Below are positions 21,650-35,149 of a stretch of 64,000 bases of DNA, piece by piece (the first letter of the stretch is position 1; every line of letters starts with the position of its first letter). The stretch lies in contig ML677366.1 in NCBI GenBank assembly GCA_007922305.1, positions 16,592,338 through 16,656,337 of the forward strand, given 5' to 3'. The DNA comes from Dermatemys mawii. Taxonomy: Eukaryota; Chordata; Testudines; Dermatemydidae. The position numbers and the translations under genes are program-made. The notes beneath the pieces are model-generated. The model had not been told where the DNA came from. It ran no database searches and was given only the letters and a program-made list of their open reading frames with translations.

Positions 21650-22095
21650 AATTTGTAGAGCTAGCTGAGAAACAAGAATTCCATTCTGTGAAAAAGTTCA
21701 AGGTTTTGGAATTTGTTTTCATTCTGCATCAGGATGAAATTGAGACCTTTTGAAAAAAAATTTTGCAACAAAACAACAAAGAACAAGCTATTTACCCCAG
21801 GATAAGCAATGGCTCAATGGTTAGGGCACTCACCTGGGAGGTAAAACCACGTTCATGTCTTTACTTTGCCTAAGTCAGAGCAGGGAATACAACCCCTATC
21901 CCAAGTGAGTGCCCTGAACAACTGGCCATTCTGAGTTCAAGCTCTCTCTCTGACCAGAAACTGCTCCCTGGACCTGAGAAACCTTCCCAACTAAAGTTTA
22001 GTCAAAACCAGCATGTCTGTGAAAAGTTTTGGTTTTGACAAATCGGCATTTTCTGACTAAAACTATAACATTTTGACAAAAAATTCATGACCACT
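21650..22095 (+). mobile_element. Composite repeat containing a tRNA-like SINE head
   Basis: A box-A-like segment TGGCTCAATGG (21810-21820) is followed by TTAGGGCACTCACCTGGGAG and, about 40 bases downstream, a box-B-like GTTCATGTCT (21851-21860), the spacing of an internal RNA polymerase III promoter. It is flanked by A/T-rich units rich in TTTTGxxAAATT (21690-21770 and 22018-22090). I read it as a tRNA-derived SINE inserted in, or forming part of, a larger repeat. Ends are approximate. Confidence 0.55.
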
Positions 22096-22297
22096 TTTAC
22101 TAAATTTGTAAGGTTGGGTCTTCTGCTGTTTTTACATAATAGGAGATATTTGAAGCAAGCTCTTATTCCCATGCAATAGCTAAAAAACGTGAAGAACTCA
22201 GACACTGCAGAGTTGACACTGCAGGTTTAACAATGTACTTGGAAAAGACTATGCAATTCTATCATGTCCTACATGAACTCCCTACTACCATGTAGCC

Positions 22298-22488
22298 CAG
22301 GCCTGCACAACTCGGAAAGCAGCAAGAGCCATATTACTGCAAAAAAAACAGCTGTGGGCCGAAAAGCTCCGCCCTCTCCCCCGCCCCCATCCGCTTCCCC
22401 CCACCCCACCGCTTGGCTTGCCCCACCCCTACTTAGCCCCCGCAGGCCGCACAGTGAGCCTGTGCGGGCCGCATGTTGTGTAGGCCTG
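22298..22488 (-). mobile_element. Non-autonomous hAT, same family as 62002-62210
   Basis: It begins CAGGCCTGCACAAC and ends with the partly degraded inverted copy TTGTGTAGGCCTG. Flanking octamers ATGTAGCC (22290-22297) and ATATAGCC (22489-22496) differ at one base, consistent with an aged 8-bp hAT duplication. The GC-rich interior corresponds, in reverse orientation, to the copy at 62002-62210, including GCGGGCCGCA and CTGTGCGGCC-like segments. No transposase frame. Confidence 0.88.
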
Positions 22489-22550
22489 ATATAGCCTAAC
22501 AATTAAGTTTTAATTAGCACAAATAATGGTAAATTAGGAGAAGAAGCCAT

Positions 22551-22577
22551 GAGAGAGAGAGAGAGAGAGAGAGAGAG
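22551..22577. repeat. (GA)n microsatellite
   Basis: Uninterrupted GAGA run of 27 bases. Confidence 0.95.
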
Positions 22578-22579
22578 TC

Positions 22580-25500
22580 TTCAGCACACAGAGTATCATA
22601 AAATGGTGCTAAATAACACGTGCAATGCATGTCTAGCTTTGCTGACGGGGCAACTGCCCAGCAACCATCTCCATTGAGGCACAGATTCTGATAAGATGGA
22701 AGAACGTTGAATCAGTTTTGAGATAATCCAAAATATTTTTCCAAACTGATCATTACTGTCTCTCTTTGCTGATTTTTTTCAAAGTCAGGATGTAGTGGGT
22801 CTAAGAATACTGCTGGAATTGGGAAAGAATGACACCAAAATATGAGAACAAACAAGAGAAAATACACTCTAAAATCCCATCTGGTGACACTATTAAAAAT
22901 TCACAGGCACCATTTCCTCTTTCCTCCCCTGCACCAAGCGTTTCTTCACAGACAGTGATCCAGACTGCTGATAGTTTTGACAGGGTGTTTTTACCAGAAA
23001 TTTTAGCAAGAAACATTTCATTGTAAGCCTCAGTGTCTTCCCTTGGGCAAGACAGAAGTTATATCTGCCCAACTGAACATAGGAGAATCAAAGCAGCTCA
23101 GATCGGCCTGCAAAAAGAGGAGAAACTTTCAGATTTCTCTCTAACAATGCTGAGTAAGATAACAGCGATGCTGATTTCTATGTTTTAAAGCAATGGTATA
23201 TTAGAGCAATGTGTAGAGTACGTGTCCAGCAATTCTGTTCCCAGAATATCCAAGCTATTGGAGTTCTGTTGGGTAATGAAAAATTAGACCTGATCTCACA
23301 TACTGCAAAACCTAATGTGACATTTCTTCAGCTGGATACAGAAAATGAGGCCCATTAGTGTACATTAGCTTTAGTAAAAATATTACTGCATTCCTATAAG
23401 CCAGTTTAATTGGAAAAGAAGCCTGCGGGAAACAGTAATTATAACCTGAAAGAACTACCCAGATATTAGGGATAAATAAAGAGTTTTCTTTCTTGAATGA
23501 CGTTCAATGTCACAAGTCAAGGAATAAAAAAACTGAGACAGATTCAAGAGTCCATCACTAGTTCCAGCAAGGGCTGAGGCTGCCCAGGTCCTGTGCTGAT
23601 TGAAGAATTAAAAGAAAATTGTATCAACAGACCTGTTGCTGAATGACTTAGATGAGACTCTTAGAAAGTTATTGTGCCTAGATGGTTCACCAGCTCACCT
23701 CTTTTTCTTCTGCTGCTAGGAGTTTTAAACATAAGGCTGCAATAGTTATCATGGACAGAGGAAAGAAACAGTGTTTGGTTATAAAAGTTTTTTTTCAATC
23801 AAAGGAAATTTCATTTCATATGTTTTAAGCACTTGCATGTTTCTTTGAGCCAGGAGAAATGTCCTGACCCCATTGATATTGGCAGTTTTTTCTTGATCTC
23901 TCTGTCCTTACCCAAGACGAAACAGATGATTGACTGTTGAACAGTTGTGTTTTGCATTCCGTAGTGCTACATTGCATCAGTCAGATATTTTGACTAACTG
24001 TTAGAATCAGTAATGTGTATGGTCTACACAGCTACCCTGAAACCTTAGGAACAACAGACATTTGCATTAAGCACAAATGGTCTGAGAGTTTGGGATTTGG
24101 ATGTTCTCTGCACTTCTATTTTATTTTTTTTTTTCATTTTTCCTGTTTAATTAGAGCCAATATATCATACTCTGGATGACTTCAGAATATGTTATGAAAT
24201 GCATCATTTCATCCAGTTATTTTCTGTAATGTAAATTTGTTAAAAGCAATGAATGGCTTGTTTAAATAAACTTCCTCCTGTAAGATTGTAGAAGAAATTA
24301 GGGATGGCACCAAACTACCACCCCATTACACATAAATTGCTCACAGGTTGTTCTAAAAAAACAAATCAGCAAAATCTGCAGGCCATATAGTAAGGGTGTG
24401 TGCAGAAATACTCTCTGGGTGAAGCAAGTATGGTTTACTGAGGTTTTGCCACATGTTCAACAATTTCATTCTTTTGGAAGGTTATTTAGCAGCCATGGAC
24501 CAGAGAGATTATCAAGAGCATTTTGTGCACTCATTCCTTCTCCTTGTGTCATCCTTCTTTTCCTTAGTTTAGTGAAAATAAAAAAACATTGAAAAAGACC
24601 TTAAGCGAATTTGGCCAGACATTTCCTTCCATCATCATTCTGAGTTTATCATCTCCATTCTATAAAACTGATTGTGAATGCTGAAACAACAAGCCATAAA
24701 TGAGTAATTTTATCAGGTAACTGGAAATACTAAAACATGAAATGTATTTTGGATATCAGGTGTGTTAGGTATTTCCATCTCACAGACCCTTTTCATTACT
24801 TAAGAATGCAATCCTACCACCATGGAATAAGGTATTATGCAATGTGAGAGGGGCAGGGATGGGTCAAATTAATATAATTTATGCCAGATAAGACTAATCT
24901 TTATATTTAAAAAAATCACATCCTAACTTTGAGAATATTTTTGATATCATAAATATAACAGGATCTCTATTCATATACCAACAAGTTAATTTTACATTTA
25001 AAATAAAATAAAATATGTCAATGTTTTTATATATCTACTATGTACAGTGTATGATACTACAATTTCTCATTTTATGATTAATAATTTGAATGGTCACCAA
25101 TTTTGTTTTGTTTCAGCCCATCCTTATTATAGACTATTAGATTAGGGAGTATAGGATTCATGGCTTCACAATTTTTTAAATTCAGAATTAAAGTAGAATT
25201 AGCATTGTAAAAAACAGGCACTATAAAACTAAAAATAAATCTATCTGAAACGAATGAAAAAATGTGTTTTGTTGCTCAGAATTTGACAACTAAATTCTCA
25301 TGTAGCTTTTTAAATAATTAGCACTATTCAAGGTAAAGTACTCCAAATCAGAAGAAGCTTTTGGCGTAGTGTATAGGAAACCAAACTCTAAAAAGTACAG
25401 ACCCATTTTTTAAAAGTACATTATTCTACATTTTTCATTATGACATGATCCATTATTTCTAATATACATGAGATGTGAGTATATTTTTACTCTTTCTAAC

Positions 25501-26660
25501 TTAGTTCTCACTGTCCCCTCACACTGCAATATGAACGAACTATTTTATTGACAGGTTGGGCAAAAACAGGCCTACTCTGTCAACTGCATTCCTGTGACTG
25601 CTGATTACCAATGGTGGTGGTATTCTTCATTTTACTCTCCACGCTGTCATCTAGCACCAGACTGAACAACTATAGCCTCAAGCTTTATTTGGCAACTCCA
25701 GTATATAGAGGATAACACCTAGAATGTATTTGTCAGAAATAAAATAAACCCCCTCTTTTTAACAATTTTAGTAGGCAATTGTGTATATATAAATCTCTTC
25801 CATTAGGACAGGTTGTGAATAAATTTAATCGTAAGGGCTAAATTGAGCATTTAGGCAATGGGGTCCCCATAGAGACTGTACCTCAAAGATATCCTTGAGG
25901 CACAGTTTGTCCAGAGCGCCCCTTTTCCAATGGAGGAGGGGAGTATGCTGGGTCAGCCCTTGCGGGGCTCAGCATTTTGTACAGCCAGCTCTGCTGACCA
26001 GTAGAGGGTGGGGTAAAATAGTTCTGGCTCAGCCCACTTCCCATCCCTCATTCACGGGGAGTTGTGGAGACACAACTCTTGGCTCCTATTTTCCTTGTCT
26101 TGGGGGTGACGAGGGAGCTTTATCTTCCACGCTGACACACGGGGCAAAATCTAGTCACAAGTTCTTTTTTAAAAAAATACAAAAGTGCAATACTTAAGTA
26201 CTCAAGCTACAGCAGAAGAGGTGGAGCAAGAATAGAAATGGGGAATCACAGCAAATAAAACGGGAGAGCTGTCCAGCACAAGAAAAAAGAATCACCCCCA
26301 CCCTATTATCTGATGGGAGAAGCCATAGGGAAGACGAAAAAACATATGTAGAAGGAAGAAATGACCACAGTCTCACCAAAATGTGAGGCAAAAAGTGAGG
26401 TTCTGTGATACAGACAAATAGCCACTAGGAATTAGGGTTAGATCATCCAGTGTATTTTCACTTGTGACCTATGCCAGGTATCTTAGTATAGTTTTAATTA
26501 ATTACAGTGTAAATTGTATTTCTCTGAAGAACTAAGCTTTGGCCAGGTAGGGATTGAGCCAAAACTTATTGAAATCAGTGGACATACTCCTTGATATCAA
26601 CAAGCTTTATATAAGGCCCTTAATGAACAGAGCCTACTGAATGATAGTTATGAAACAAAC
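22580..26660. other. Unique-looking intronic sequence
   Basis: About 4 kb of AT-rich intron without an exon that I can support. The more GC-rich patch at 25870-26160, with its frame at 25895-26197, might be an old repeat but I cannot assign it. Confidence 0.5.
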
Positions 26661-26675
26661 ACCATATTTACTTGT

Positions 26676-26886
26676 CAAGAATCAGAGAGGTATCCGTGTT
26701 AGTCTGGATCTGCAGAAGCAACAAAGAATCCTGTGGCACGTTAAAGGCTAACAAAAGTATTGAAGCATAAGCTTTCATGGGCTAATACCTATTTGCATCT
26801 GACAAAGTGGATATTAGCCCACGAAAGCTTATGCTTCGATACTTTTGTTAGTCTTTAAGGTGCCACAGGACTCATTGTCGCTTCTG
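26676..26886. mobile_element. Fold-back retroposon-like element with 13-bp TSD
   Basis: Flanked by identical CATATTTACTTGT copies (26663-26675 and 26887-26899). From TGCAGAAGCAACAAAGAATC onward (26711) it is a large inverted repeat: CCTGTGGCAC...AAGCATAAGCTTTCATGGGC on the left against the same sequence reversed on the right, ending ...GTCGCTTCTGCA, around a core GCATCTGACAAAGTGG. The left flank CAAGAATCAGAGAGGTATCC with GTGTTAGTCTGG is not in the palindrome. A duplication longer than 10 bp is more like target-primed retroposition than like hAT. It belongs to an abundant reptile repeat type with a TGTGGCACCTTAAAGACTAA core. Sister copy at 36149-36344. Confidence 0.82.
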
Positions 26887-27224
26887 CATATTTACTTGTG
26901 CATAGATGAAGGTAAAAAGCAATGGAAAATGGGGAGCAACAGTTTTCCCATTTTTGTTCTGATTTGACTTGGCCATGTGTCTCTCTGTGGCCTATGGATG
27001 CTCTGTGATGACTTGGATATTGTGCCAAGTACATTCCTGTGTGCTTGCCAAATTGGGTGCAAGTAGTCCAGGAAGCCTATAGGGGGAGGAGGATAGTTAA
27101 TTTATTTTCTTCCCTTGGGAAGGAGCTAGTAAAAGGGAATCAACATTTTTTGTCTCCGCCTCGTCCACATGAAAGGGTTAGTCCATCATTACAGTGAAGT
27201 GAACACCACAAGATTTTAGAGAGA

Positions 27225-27332
27225 GCGTGTGGGTGAGGTAATATCTTTTATTGGACCATCTTCTGTGGGTGAAAGGATGACCTTTGAGCTTACACAGCGC
27301 TCTTCCTCAGATCTGGGAAAAGTACTCAGGGG
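27225..27332. repeat. Interspersed repeat (ATATCTTTTATTGGACC family)
   Basis: GGTGAGGTAATATCTTTTATTGGACCATCTTC, then GAGCTTACACAGCGCTCTTC and AGATCTGGGAAAAGTACTCA. I know this order as a dispersed reptile repeat, often found as a fragment like this one. Classification uncertain. Confidence 0.6.
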
Positions 27333-27339
27333 ATTTTAG

Positions 27340-30300
27340 AACATCCTTCAGGCTCAGTCTGTAATTCACTAATGTTGAAAATCCCACTCACTAAAACCAC
27401 TACTGAGTTAATGCAACATAGTTGTAATTCTAAAAGTAGGCAGAGACGAGGAGAAGAAAACCAACATGTTAGTTTTACACGAGCTGCTCTTTCTATTCCT
27501 TAACAAAGAATTAAGCAAAAGAAGAAAAAACAAACTTGACTAATGGTACAATCTCTAAAATGCTGAGGATGGTTCAACTTCCACATGCCTCTTAAACTAG
27601 CCTTGGCCTAACCCTCATCTGCACTCCAATTACTTTCTGAGTGCAACACACAGCAACGTCATGTATTTCAAACATTTTTTTGGTCTTAAAATACTCCTCA
27701 CGAAAACTGCTTTCGTGACGTGATGAGCTGCTCTGAGCAGAATACAGAAGCTGTTTTGGAGGAAGAAGAAATCAGGATATGGGAGAGCAGAGTAATGGTG
27801 AGGGGATGGGGGAAGAGCTGATTTGAGCAAGAGACGTGCAGCAGAGGCAGGAAAGCATGAACCAGACGTACTGTTGAGCCTCTTGGGCACTTTATTTTTG
27901 CAGAGGGATATTTTTGCTTTCATCATGGATTTCAGAGGGCTAATACAATGATATTGTTAATATTACTGATATGGGATTGCTGCCACATTTTCTTTTGGAT
28001 AACATGTTGAACTAAAGTCTGTTCTGTTCATTCCTGGTTGCTGTCTAAGAGGAAGTTAATAATCTAATGGCATTGACCACCTTCCCCCCCAAAAAAAATT
28101 GAAAAAAGAAGGGAATAAGACCCCAGGCAATATTCCAGTGTTCCCACTCTCAGTACGACATGCTGTATTGTTCAAGTCAGTGCATGAGATATTGATTACT
28201 GCAATATGGCTGTTCCATTGTTTATAAAATCCCAATGTCTACAAAACTATGGCACTACCAGTATTTCTGTAAAGCCTTGATATAGGTGGCATTATATAAA
28301 ACCAAATTGTAATATATTCCAAATTATATTAGGAAGAAATTTGCTGACAAGTTAAAGAGAAACTTCATTAATAAAAGAAAAACCAAAACAGTTTATATTT
28401 CTGATTTAAAACAAAATCAATGAAACAAATGTGGGAGTTTTTTATGACCCAGTTCAAATGTTTAAATCGGTTAGTTTTATCCTCATGGTAAGTAGACAAC
28501 TATAGTTCACATCTGAACACCTACTTTATTTACTTAGCTATGCTGCATTTAACCTTACATCCTGTCTGCTGGGTGCATCCGGCTCCATGGATCTCCATGC
28601 AGCAAAGCCTTCACATAAGGTGGGGGAGCTACTTTCCACAGGCCAAAAAACAGGAAATTTGATGACATTGTTCAGTGAGCAGACGTCAGCAGAGAGTGAT
28701 ACAAAACGTAAACAACTTCCTAGCAGCAGCAGACAAATGGCCCGGAACTACTGGAATCCTGTGATGTCTGGTGTGTTTTGCATGAAAATTTGTATCTCCG
28801 TGAAATAAGGCGAGATTCTCAGCTGCTGTAAACTGGAGCAGCTCCACTGAAATCAGTGAAGCTTTGCTGATTTATAACTGCTGGAAGAGTCAGCCCCCAA
28901 ATATTTAAATTCAAACAAATACATTTCATTTGAATAAAAAGTGATTTCTAAATTCCAATCACTGCACATATAGCAATGCCAGGAATGTAGGTTTCATTTC
29001 AATATGAGCACATCATATAGTGTCAATCTTAAAATATGTGATAGTAAAATATTTTATTATTAAACAAGACCAGCACTTTGACTGTGGGATAGTGCAACAG
29101 GTCAGAACCATTCCTCTCTGGATTCCAATGTTTGTTTTGTAAAATCTGCTTTAATATCTTTCAGCTGTAAGCAAATGACAGATAGGCCCTGAAAAAATAA
29201 CCTGTAAACTAGACGCTGCATGACTCAAATCCAGGTTTTTTTAATTTAACAAGTAATAAGTGTTTTTTTACTTGTCTACATTTACATACTTCTAATTGTC
29301 TAAATGAATGAAACTTATACATCATACAGTAGTTGTTGGTCAAATGGAAAAAAATAGTCTCTACTAGACAGGCAGAGGCAACATGTAGGACAGAATTTTT
29401 GTTCCAATGGAATGCCAGGCTGCACTTGTCAAAGCAGCTTAGACAACGCGTAACTGTAAAGAGTAAAAATCGAGCATGAAGACAGAGCTTTATTCCCACT
29501 TCCCAAGCATCATGTTTCAATAAAACGTGCCCCCCCTCTGAAGAAAGGCAGCATCCTCCTCTCTCTTCCTTTGCTCTGCAAAACATGCTTATGGTTGGTA
29601 AAAACGTTGCTAGATCTAGTCTTTTCTTCTGCCTTCTTAGCTACCACTGAGCTATATCTGCCCAACAATTATAGAGAATTAGATCTTTTTAAACAGGCAG
29701 AATAAGTGTTTGACTATTTGTTATGAGATTTAATCTGTAAACGGATATAGACCTGGAAGCTATGTTCTCTTTGGGAATCTCAGAGCAAACATCTAGAGAC
29801 CTTTCCCAAAAGGCTAAGAATTCAATGAGTACAATTTCAGGGCTCTCCTGTAATCTAGGCATTCCTTTTAGCCAGTGCTGACGAGAATGAGGAACGGGAC
29901 CTCCTCCCAAACATCTGTAACTGTGGCGAAATGTTTTTGATTTTGGTTTTTGATTGTGGGCATAACTTGCATTGACAATACTTTGTAGTGTAGATAAGGC
30001 ATTAGCTCCTTGGCTGAGTCTGCTAACAAGGGTGCTATTTCATGCAAACCATGGTAGAAGTTTGATGGTACAAGATAGTAATTTATTATGAACCAGAACG
30101 AGAACTCCCAACTCATTTTATATTGAGCACTGAATAGCCATCGAACAGAAAAAAGTTTTGGCTACTACTGAGCTGGATCAGATCTGAAGGGGACCTAGAA
30201 GTGTAAGTGAGAAAAGATTCAAGCTGTTCTCATATTTTCCCTCAGTCGTACCCATGTGTTAGTTTTTAACAGCAATAATAGCATCACTGAATTTCTAAAA

Positions 30301-30528
30301 ATCCCTGAATTTAACACAGGCCTCATATATAAAGCTGGAAATGCCAGGCATGTTGTTGTGTTTATGGTTTTTCCAATTTTATTTAAAAATGCAAGAATTC
30401 TCCCATATTTGAGGGTGGGTAATAAAGTCTGTGTGGGCTATCTAACAAAAAGCCCAGATTAGTTCCACTGATGGAGCTAAATCTCAAATAGGACATGGAC
30501 ACCTGTATGTAAAACGTAACATTCAAGG
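27340..30528. other. Unique-looking intronic sequence
   Basis: About 3.2 kb. It contains a worn fragment of the TTTACACCA family near 28803-28898. The 125-codon minus frame at 29209-29586 has no recognisable domain and lacks splice context. Nothing else recognised. Confidence 0.45.
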
Positions 30529-30552
30529 CCAAAATCTTCTGATGGTATAAAT

Positions 30553-30838
30553 CAGTGGTTCTCAAACTGTGGGTCAGGACCCCATTTTAATGGGGTCACC
30601 AGGACCAGCATTAGACTTGCTGAGACCCAGGGCTGAGCCTGAGCTTCACCCCCAGCTGGGGCAATGGGGTTGAACTGCAGCACCCCCACCCGGGGCAGCA
30701 GGAGTTGGCCTGCGCTCCCTTCCCCACCTGCTCAGGGTAGCAGGACTCCGGTTCTGACCCCCACACTCCACCCGGGGTCATGTAGTAACTTTATTGTCAC
30801 AAGGGGAGTCGCAGTGCAACAAAGTTTGAGAACCCCTG
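30553..30838. mobile_element. Non-autonomous hAT with exact 8-bp TSD, nested in an older repeat
   Basis: Ends are CAGTGGTTCTCAAACT and the complement of CAGGGGTTCTCAAACT, a classic hAT/Charlie terminal inverted repeat. Flanking octamers GTATAAAT (30545-30552 and 30839-30846) are identical. The GC-rich 286-bp interior has no transposase frame; the small frame at 30664-30849 is an artefact of it. The flanks, read together, form a fragment of the older TTTACACCA-type repeat, so this insertion split it. Confidence 0.92.
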
Positions 30839-30914
30839 GTATAAATTAACATAGCTCCACTGAAGTCTACTGAGTTCTATCAGTTTACATCAAATATGGA
30901 TTTGGCCCTCATTT

Positions 30915-31765
30915 ATCTTTTTGAGTATAACAAAGAAGGAGCACTCTAAGTTAAGGGCATGCTCTCATGACATGTTGGGTGCCCTAAACCCTCCTTTCAC
31001 GTTGCTGGCATCATAAAATTCCAAAAATATATATTGTTAGCTGATCTTCCAATAATAAGCAGGTTATCCTGGAGAAACTCCAAAATATTTACCAGAGAAT
31101 AATATTCATCTGGGTGTGTCAACCAGTTTAATAAATTAACCTGTTTTATCAGAAGTCTGGTTTTTGGCAAAACTTTTGTATCTGCCATCTTATCACCATT
31201 CTTTGCTAGCATTGTTCTTTTATTTTCCATCCTTTAAGCCCTGATGTTTTAATATATGGATAGTGAAATTAGTTGTGCTCTGATCTGATGGCTTTCTAAA
31301 ACTACTGGATTTTGATTATCAGACATCTCTTATCTATATGTGTGTATTTAAGTAGGGCCTTCAATTGTCACTTAGCAACTATCAAACCCTAATTTATTTT
31401 AATGGCAGTTGCACATGGTGACTATGGGCAGGCAGCATATCGCCTTAAATATGAGGGAAGCTGCTGAATCCTATTGTTTGACAGCACAAAGGCCAGCATA
31501 GCAAAGGAAGGGTGGGTGGCTGGGTTGACCAGTCTGTAAGGGTTTATTCTCTTTTATTTTTAATATTTCTTGTCAGAACTATTATGGGGAACCTTCCTTC
31601 CCCAACCTCCCCTCTTTACATTTCTGCAACCTGAACTCTTATAGAAGCATCGCAGTTGAAGGAGTGGAGATGGGTATAATTGGAGGAAAGTTTCTGGAAA
31701 AGGGCTTTCAAATTGTCCCTTCCACCAAAAAAACCCATCCTTTCTTGAGCATTGGTAATGCAGAT
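30915..31765. other. Unique-looking intronic sequence
   Basis: AT-rich, no exon or repeat recognised. Confidence 0.5.
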
Positions 31766-31769
31766 GTTG

Positions 31770-31985
31770 TGATCTAGTAGTGGGAGCAGAGGGAACTGTG
31801 CCAATGTTCTATTCCTGGCTTTGACAGTTACTTGTTTTGTGACCTTGAGCATGTCCCTCAACCATTTTGAGCCTCAGACTAATATCTGTAAAATGGAGGG
31901 AACACAATCCTACCCACTTACAGCAGTGTTGTGAGGCTTAATGTTTCTAAGGCACTTCGAAATCCTTGGCTGGAAGACGAGATAT
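31770..31985 (+). mobile_element. MIR-like SINE
   Basis: Core GTTCTATTCCTGGCTTTGAC, then TTTGTGACCTTGAGCATGTC, TGAGCCTCAGACTAATATCT, GTAAAATGGAGGGAACA and TACAGCAGTGTTGTGAGGCT in the MIR order and spacing. This is the best-preserved MIR-type copy in the window. Plus orientation. Confidence 0.85.
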
Positions 31986-33430
31986 AACATGAAAAGCACA
32001 TGGTCAAGCAATCTTCCAATTTTGTATACAGTAGCAGGGCAGTGAGATACACTTTGTAAACAAGATTGCTCTATGTCCCCACATCATAGTTCCAAATAAG
32101 CTATTATGGATTCCTCTTTTCTAATTTATTATATAGAGATGTTTGTAATTCTCACTTACATTATTTTGAAAAATAAAATATTTGTATATAAAATTGATTA
32201 TTCTGAAATCTTTACAAGTTTCATTGCTTGTCTGTGTAATGGATTTAAATAAAGAAAATCTAAGATGAAGTTTCATAAAGCCACCCAGCAATCTGGAGGA
32301 AAATGAATATTTTATGTCTTTTTTTTAAAATTACACATTCTTAGATCATATTAGATTAGATTAGCAAACTGACCACAAACAAAAATCTGAGCTTTATCAC
32401 AGTAAAAACAAATTAAAACAGAAAAAATATTTTCTGATGTTAAAAAAAAGTCCTTTTCTGGAAAAAAAAATCTAAAGCTCCAAAGATTAGATGCACCTAC
32501 TACTTGCCCTTCTACAAAGGAGAATGTGTTTCTTATGGGATCACTACACAGTAGTAAGCTTTGTTTCCATACAGATTGACATATGGCCGAAGTTAGACCT
32601 TAAATTAGAATATTCCTCTTTGAATTGAGAAATGATCTTTTTGTGTAAATGAATAGTGTATTCAATGTGAATAAAGCTTCTGCTATTGCATAGTTCATCT
32701 TATCTACTGATGTCATTTCCTTTTTCTTGCTTCTGTAATGATTAATAATCACCATATAGCCAAAGAGGTCATAAAATAAGAATGTATACTTTGAAATACT
32801 TCATTTCAGAAGTGCTTGGAAATGTTGAAAACAATACAGTGTATTTCTACTGGCTGGGTGGATAGAATTGCCTATTAGGAGATAATTGTAGGTTATCTGA
32901 AGGTGGGGATGGAAACATCTAGCTAAATGGGGAGAATTACCCCAGATTATGAGAAGAATGCAGAACTGAAGGAGGAAAGGAAGGAATGGAAAATCACTAA
33001 TGAAACAACAAAGCTTACATATCATAATCAGTGAAGAATCATGAATCCTGTAACAGTGTTAATGTAATCAAAGGATCACACAAAATAATGCACACTTGTT
33101 TTTACAGGCATTAAGGAGAGAATGATGTAATTCTTGATAAGACTCTTCTTCGTCTATACTGATTCTAAAGAGTGACTTTGTTCCTTTCAGTGCAAGAATG
33201 CTACCTAGGTAGCAAATTTCAAACAGCCAATATAGAAGGCAAAGGCATCTTATAAAGAGAAGCAGGACTTCTGGAATGTTGGGAAGCCTGTCTTGTAATG
33301 AGTACTATGAGTGACAATCTGCAGCTCTCTCCATTTCCTATGAGGAAAGACAACTACACACACGTGTGTGAGAGAAAATGCATTCCCATTTCTTGAGATG
33401 TCTTAGATGTAATTCATGGATTTAACAAGA

Positions 33431-33465
33431 TGTGGCCCGTGGGTCGAAAAGTTTGCCCACTTCTG
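33431..33465. mobile_element. hAT terminal fragment
   Basis: TGTGGCCCGTGGGTCGAAAAGTTTGCCCACTTCTG resembles the ends of GGCCCGTGGGCC...GTTTGCCCACCCCTG-type hAT elements. Only this end remains, with no partner inverted repeat nearby. Confidence 0.5.
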
Positions 33466-35149
33466 AGTTAAGAGATGTATTTCTTGAAGTCACCATCAAC
33501 TAAACACAGTTATTTTGACTTCGCAAATTCCAAAAACCTGTATAAAATCCTATTAAAATGTAATTTTAAGAGAGAGACAAAACTTAAGGGCACAGTAGAA
33601 TGAAGGAACCTAAGTTGCTGCCTTCAACTAGGGTTGGAGAGGAACTTCCCAAGGGAATCAATGCCAGAATGTGACAGTATCTGGGAGTTCTCAGTGCGAG
33701 TAAACAATGAAAAATTCTGAGAGATATAATTTAAAAATAATAATGCAGAATATTTTTGAATAAGCAACACATCACTAAGATTTCTAAGTTTAGGAGGTCT
33801 CTGAAAACATGACTGTTATATAGACTTCTCCTTGACTCTCAAATACATTAGACCCTACCACCAGCAAATTCTTTACACTATTCAAAACATGGAAGTACTA
33901 TGCTGCAAAATGCTCAGATAGGTCCTTCTAAATAAAGGTTAGAGGAAATTCAATTTTTTCTTTTAATAACTTGATTCCACTTTCCCTCCACAGTTGTTCA
34001 CCGGTATTACCAATTTTAGAGATTTTCTGAGCGTCTTTTTTCTTCTGAAAGCCCCAGCTTGTGGAGTTATGGGTATACATGAGACTATCAGCTTTCATTT
34101 AAAACTGGAAATAAGTTTCTAGCCGTCATGGCTGCAGAAAAAAAGCTTGAAAATTTGAATCAGAAATGGCTCAAAACCCAGAAGGCAAACAGAAAGAATC
34201 CAAAATTTGGGGGTTTTAAAACTCATTAGCCTCAAGCCTATCGTATGACTTTTTGGTGGCCTAACTCATGATTTTTAAAACATCTGAAGCTGGCAATACC
34301 ATGCCCATTTAGCAGAACTGTGTCAAAAACATGGACTTTGAATCTAAATCAGAGATGTATTAAGCACTTAGAGAAGGTAAAAAGGTAGGGATAAAATATT
34401 CAGATTTTGGTGACTCAAGTTAGGCCCCTGAATCCATACTTACGGGCTTAATTTTCAGCACCTGAATTTGAAAATCTGAGCCAGCGTTTTGAAAGGAAAC
34501 ATTGAATCGCCGTGGTTTCCTGAGATCGGAAGATCAGAATGGTAGATTGCAATGCAGTAGAACAACAGCATCAAGGCTTAACATACGTAAGAAACAATTG
34601 CCAAAAAAACTAAATGAGACCAGGTTGTCCTGCATGACCCAGTATGGAAGATACCATAGAAGGAGCTAAGGAAGAACAAAATCAAGACAGGGATGTGAAT
34701 CATCCTATACAATCAGAAGAAGGATGCTGATTAATTTTGGAGTTGAAGGACAGATGAAGAGAGCTCATACTTTCACTGGGACAGTTTTCAGATGGTGGGT
34801 ACAAAGGACTCTTCATTTCCCTTTTCAGTCAATAGTTTTAAAAACAATTAATTATGCATTTTACATGTTTTATGGGTTAGCAATGTAGTGCCTGGTTTTC
34901 AAGAGGCCTGGACTCTATGCAATAGCTCTCTTAATTTGTGTTGACATTTAGCGTGACTGCATGTGTAAGCACATGCACGCACAAATGGCCAGTTAGGCAT
35001 ATAAAGTTTACTTGAGTATGCAGATCCCCAAATTGTAGGCACATTTGTAATAAATGTACATATAGACTAGGCATTCAGTTGCACATGGCTGTGGGCTGCC
35101 ACTTTGAAAAACTGGACCCTTAATCAGCATTACTTCCTACCTTGACCCA

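Noticed and set aside
21810..21860. Possible tRNA gene (box A and box B)
   Set aside because: No cloverleaf can be drawn and no acceptor stem or terminator is present; it fits a SINE head better.
22298..22502. GC-rich patch as a CpG island or exon 1 of PDE8A
   Set aside because: It is the body of a hAT element with TIRs and TSD, and it does not encode the MGCAPS start.
29209..29586. 125-codon minus-strand frame, Cys-rich
   Set aside because: Cys residues have no zinc-finger spacing, and a plain AT-rich flank gives no exon signals.
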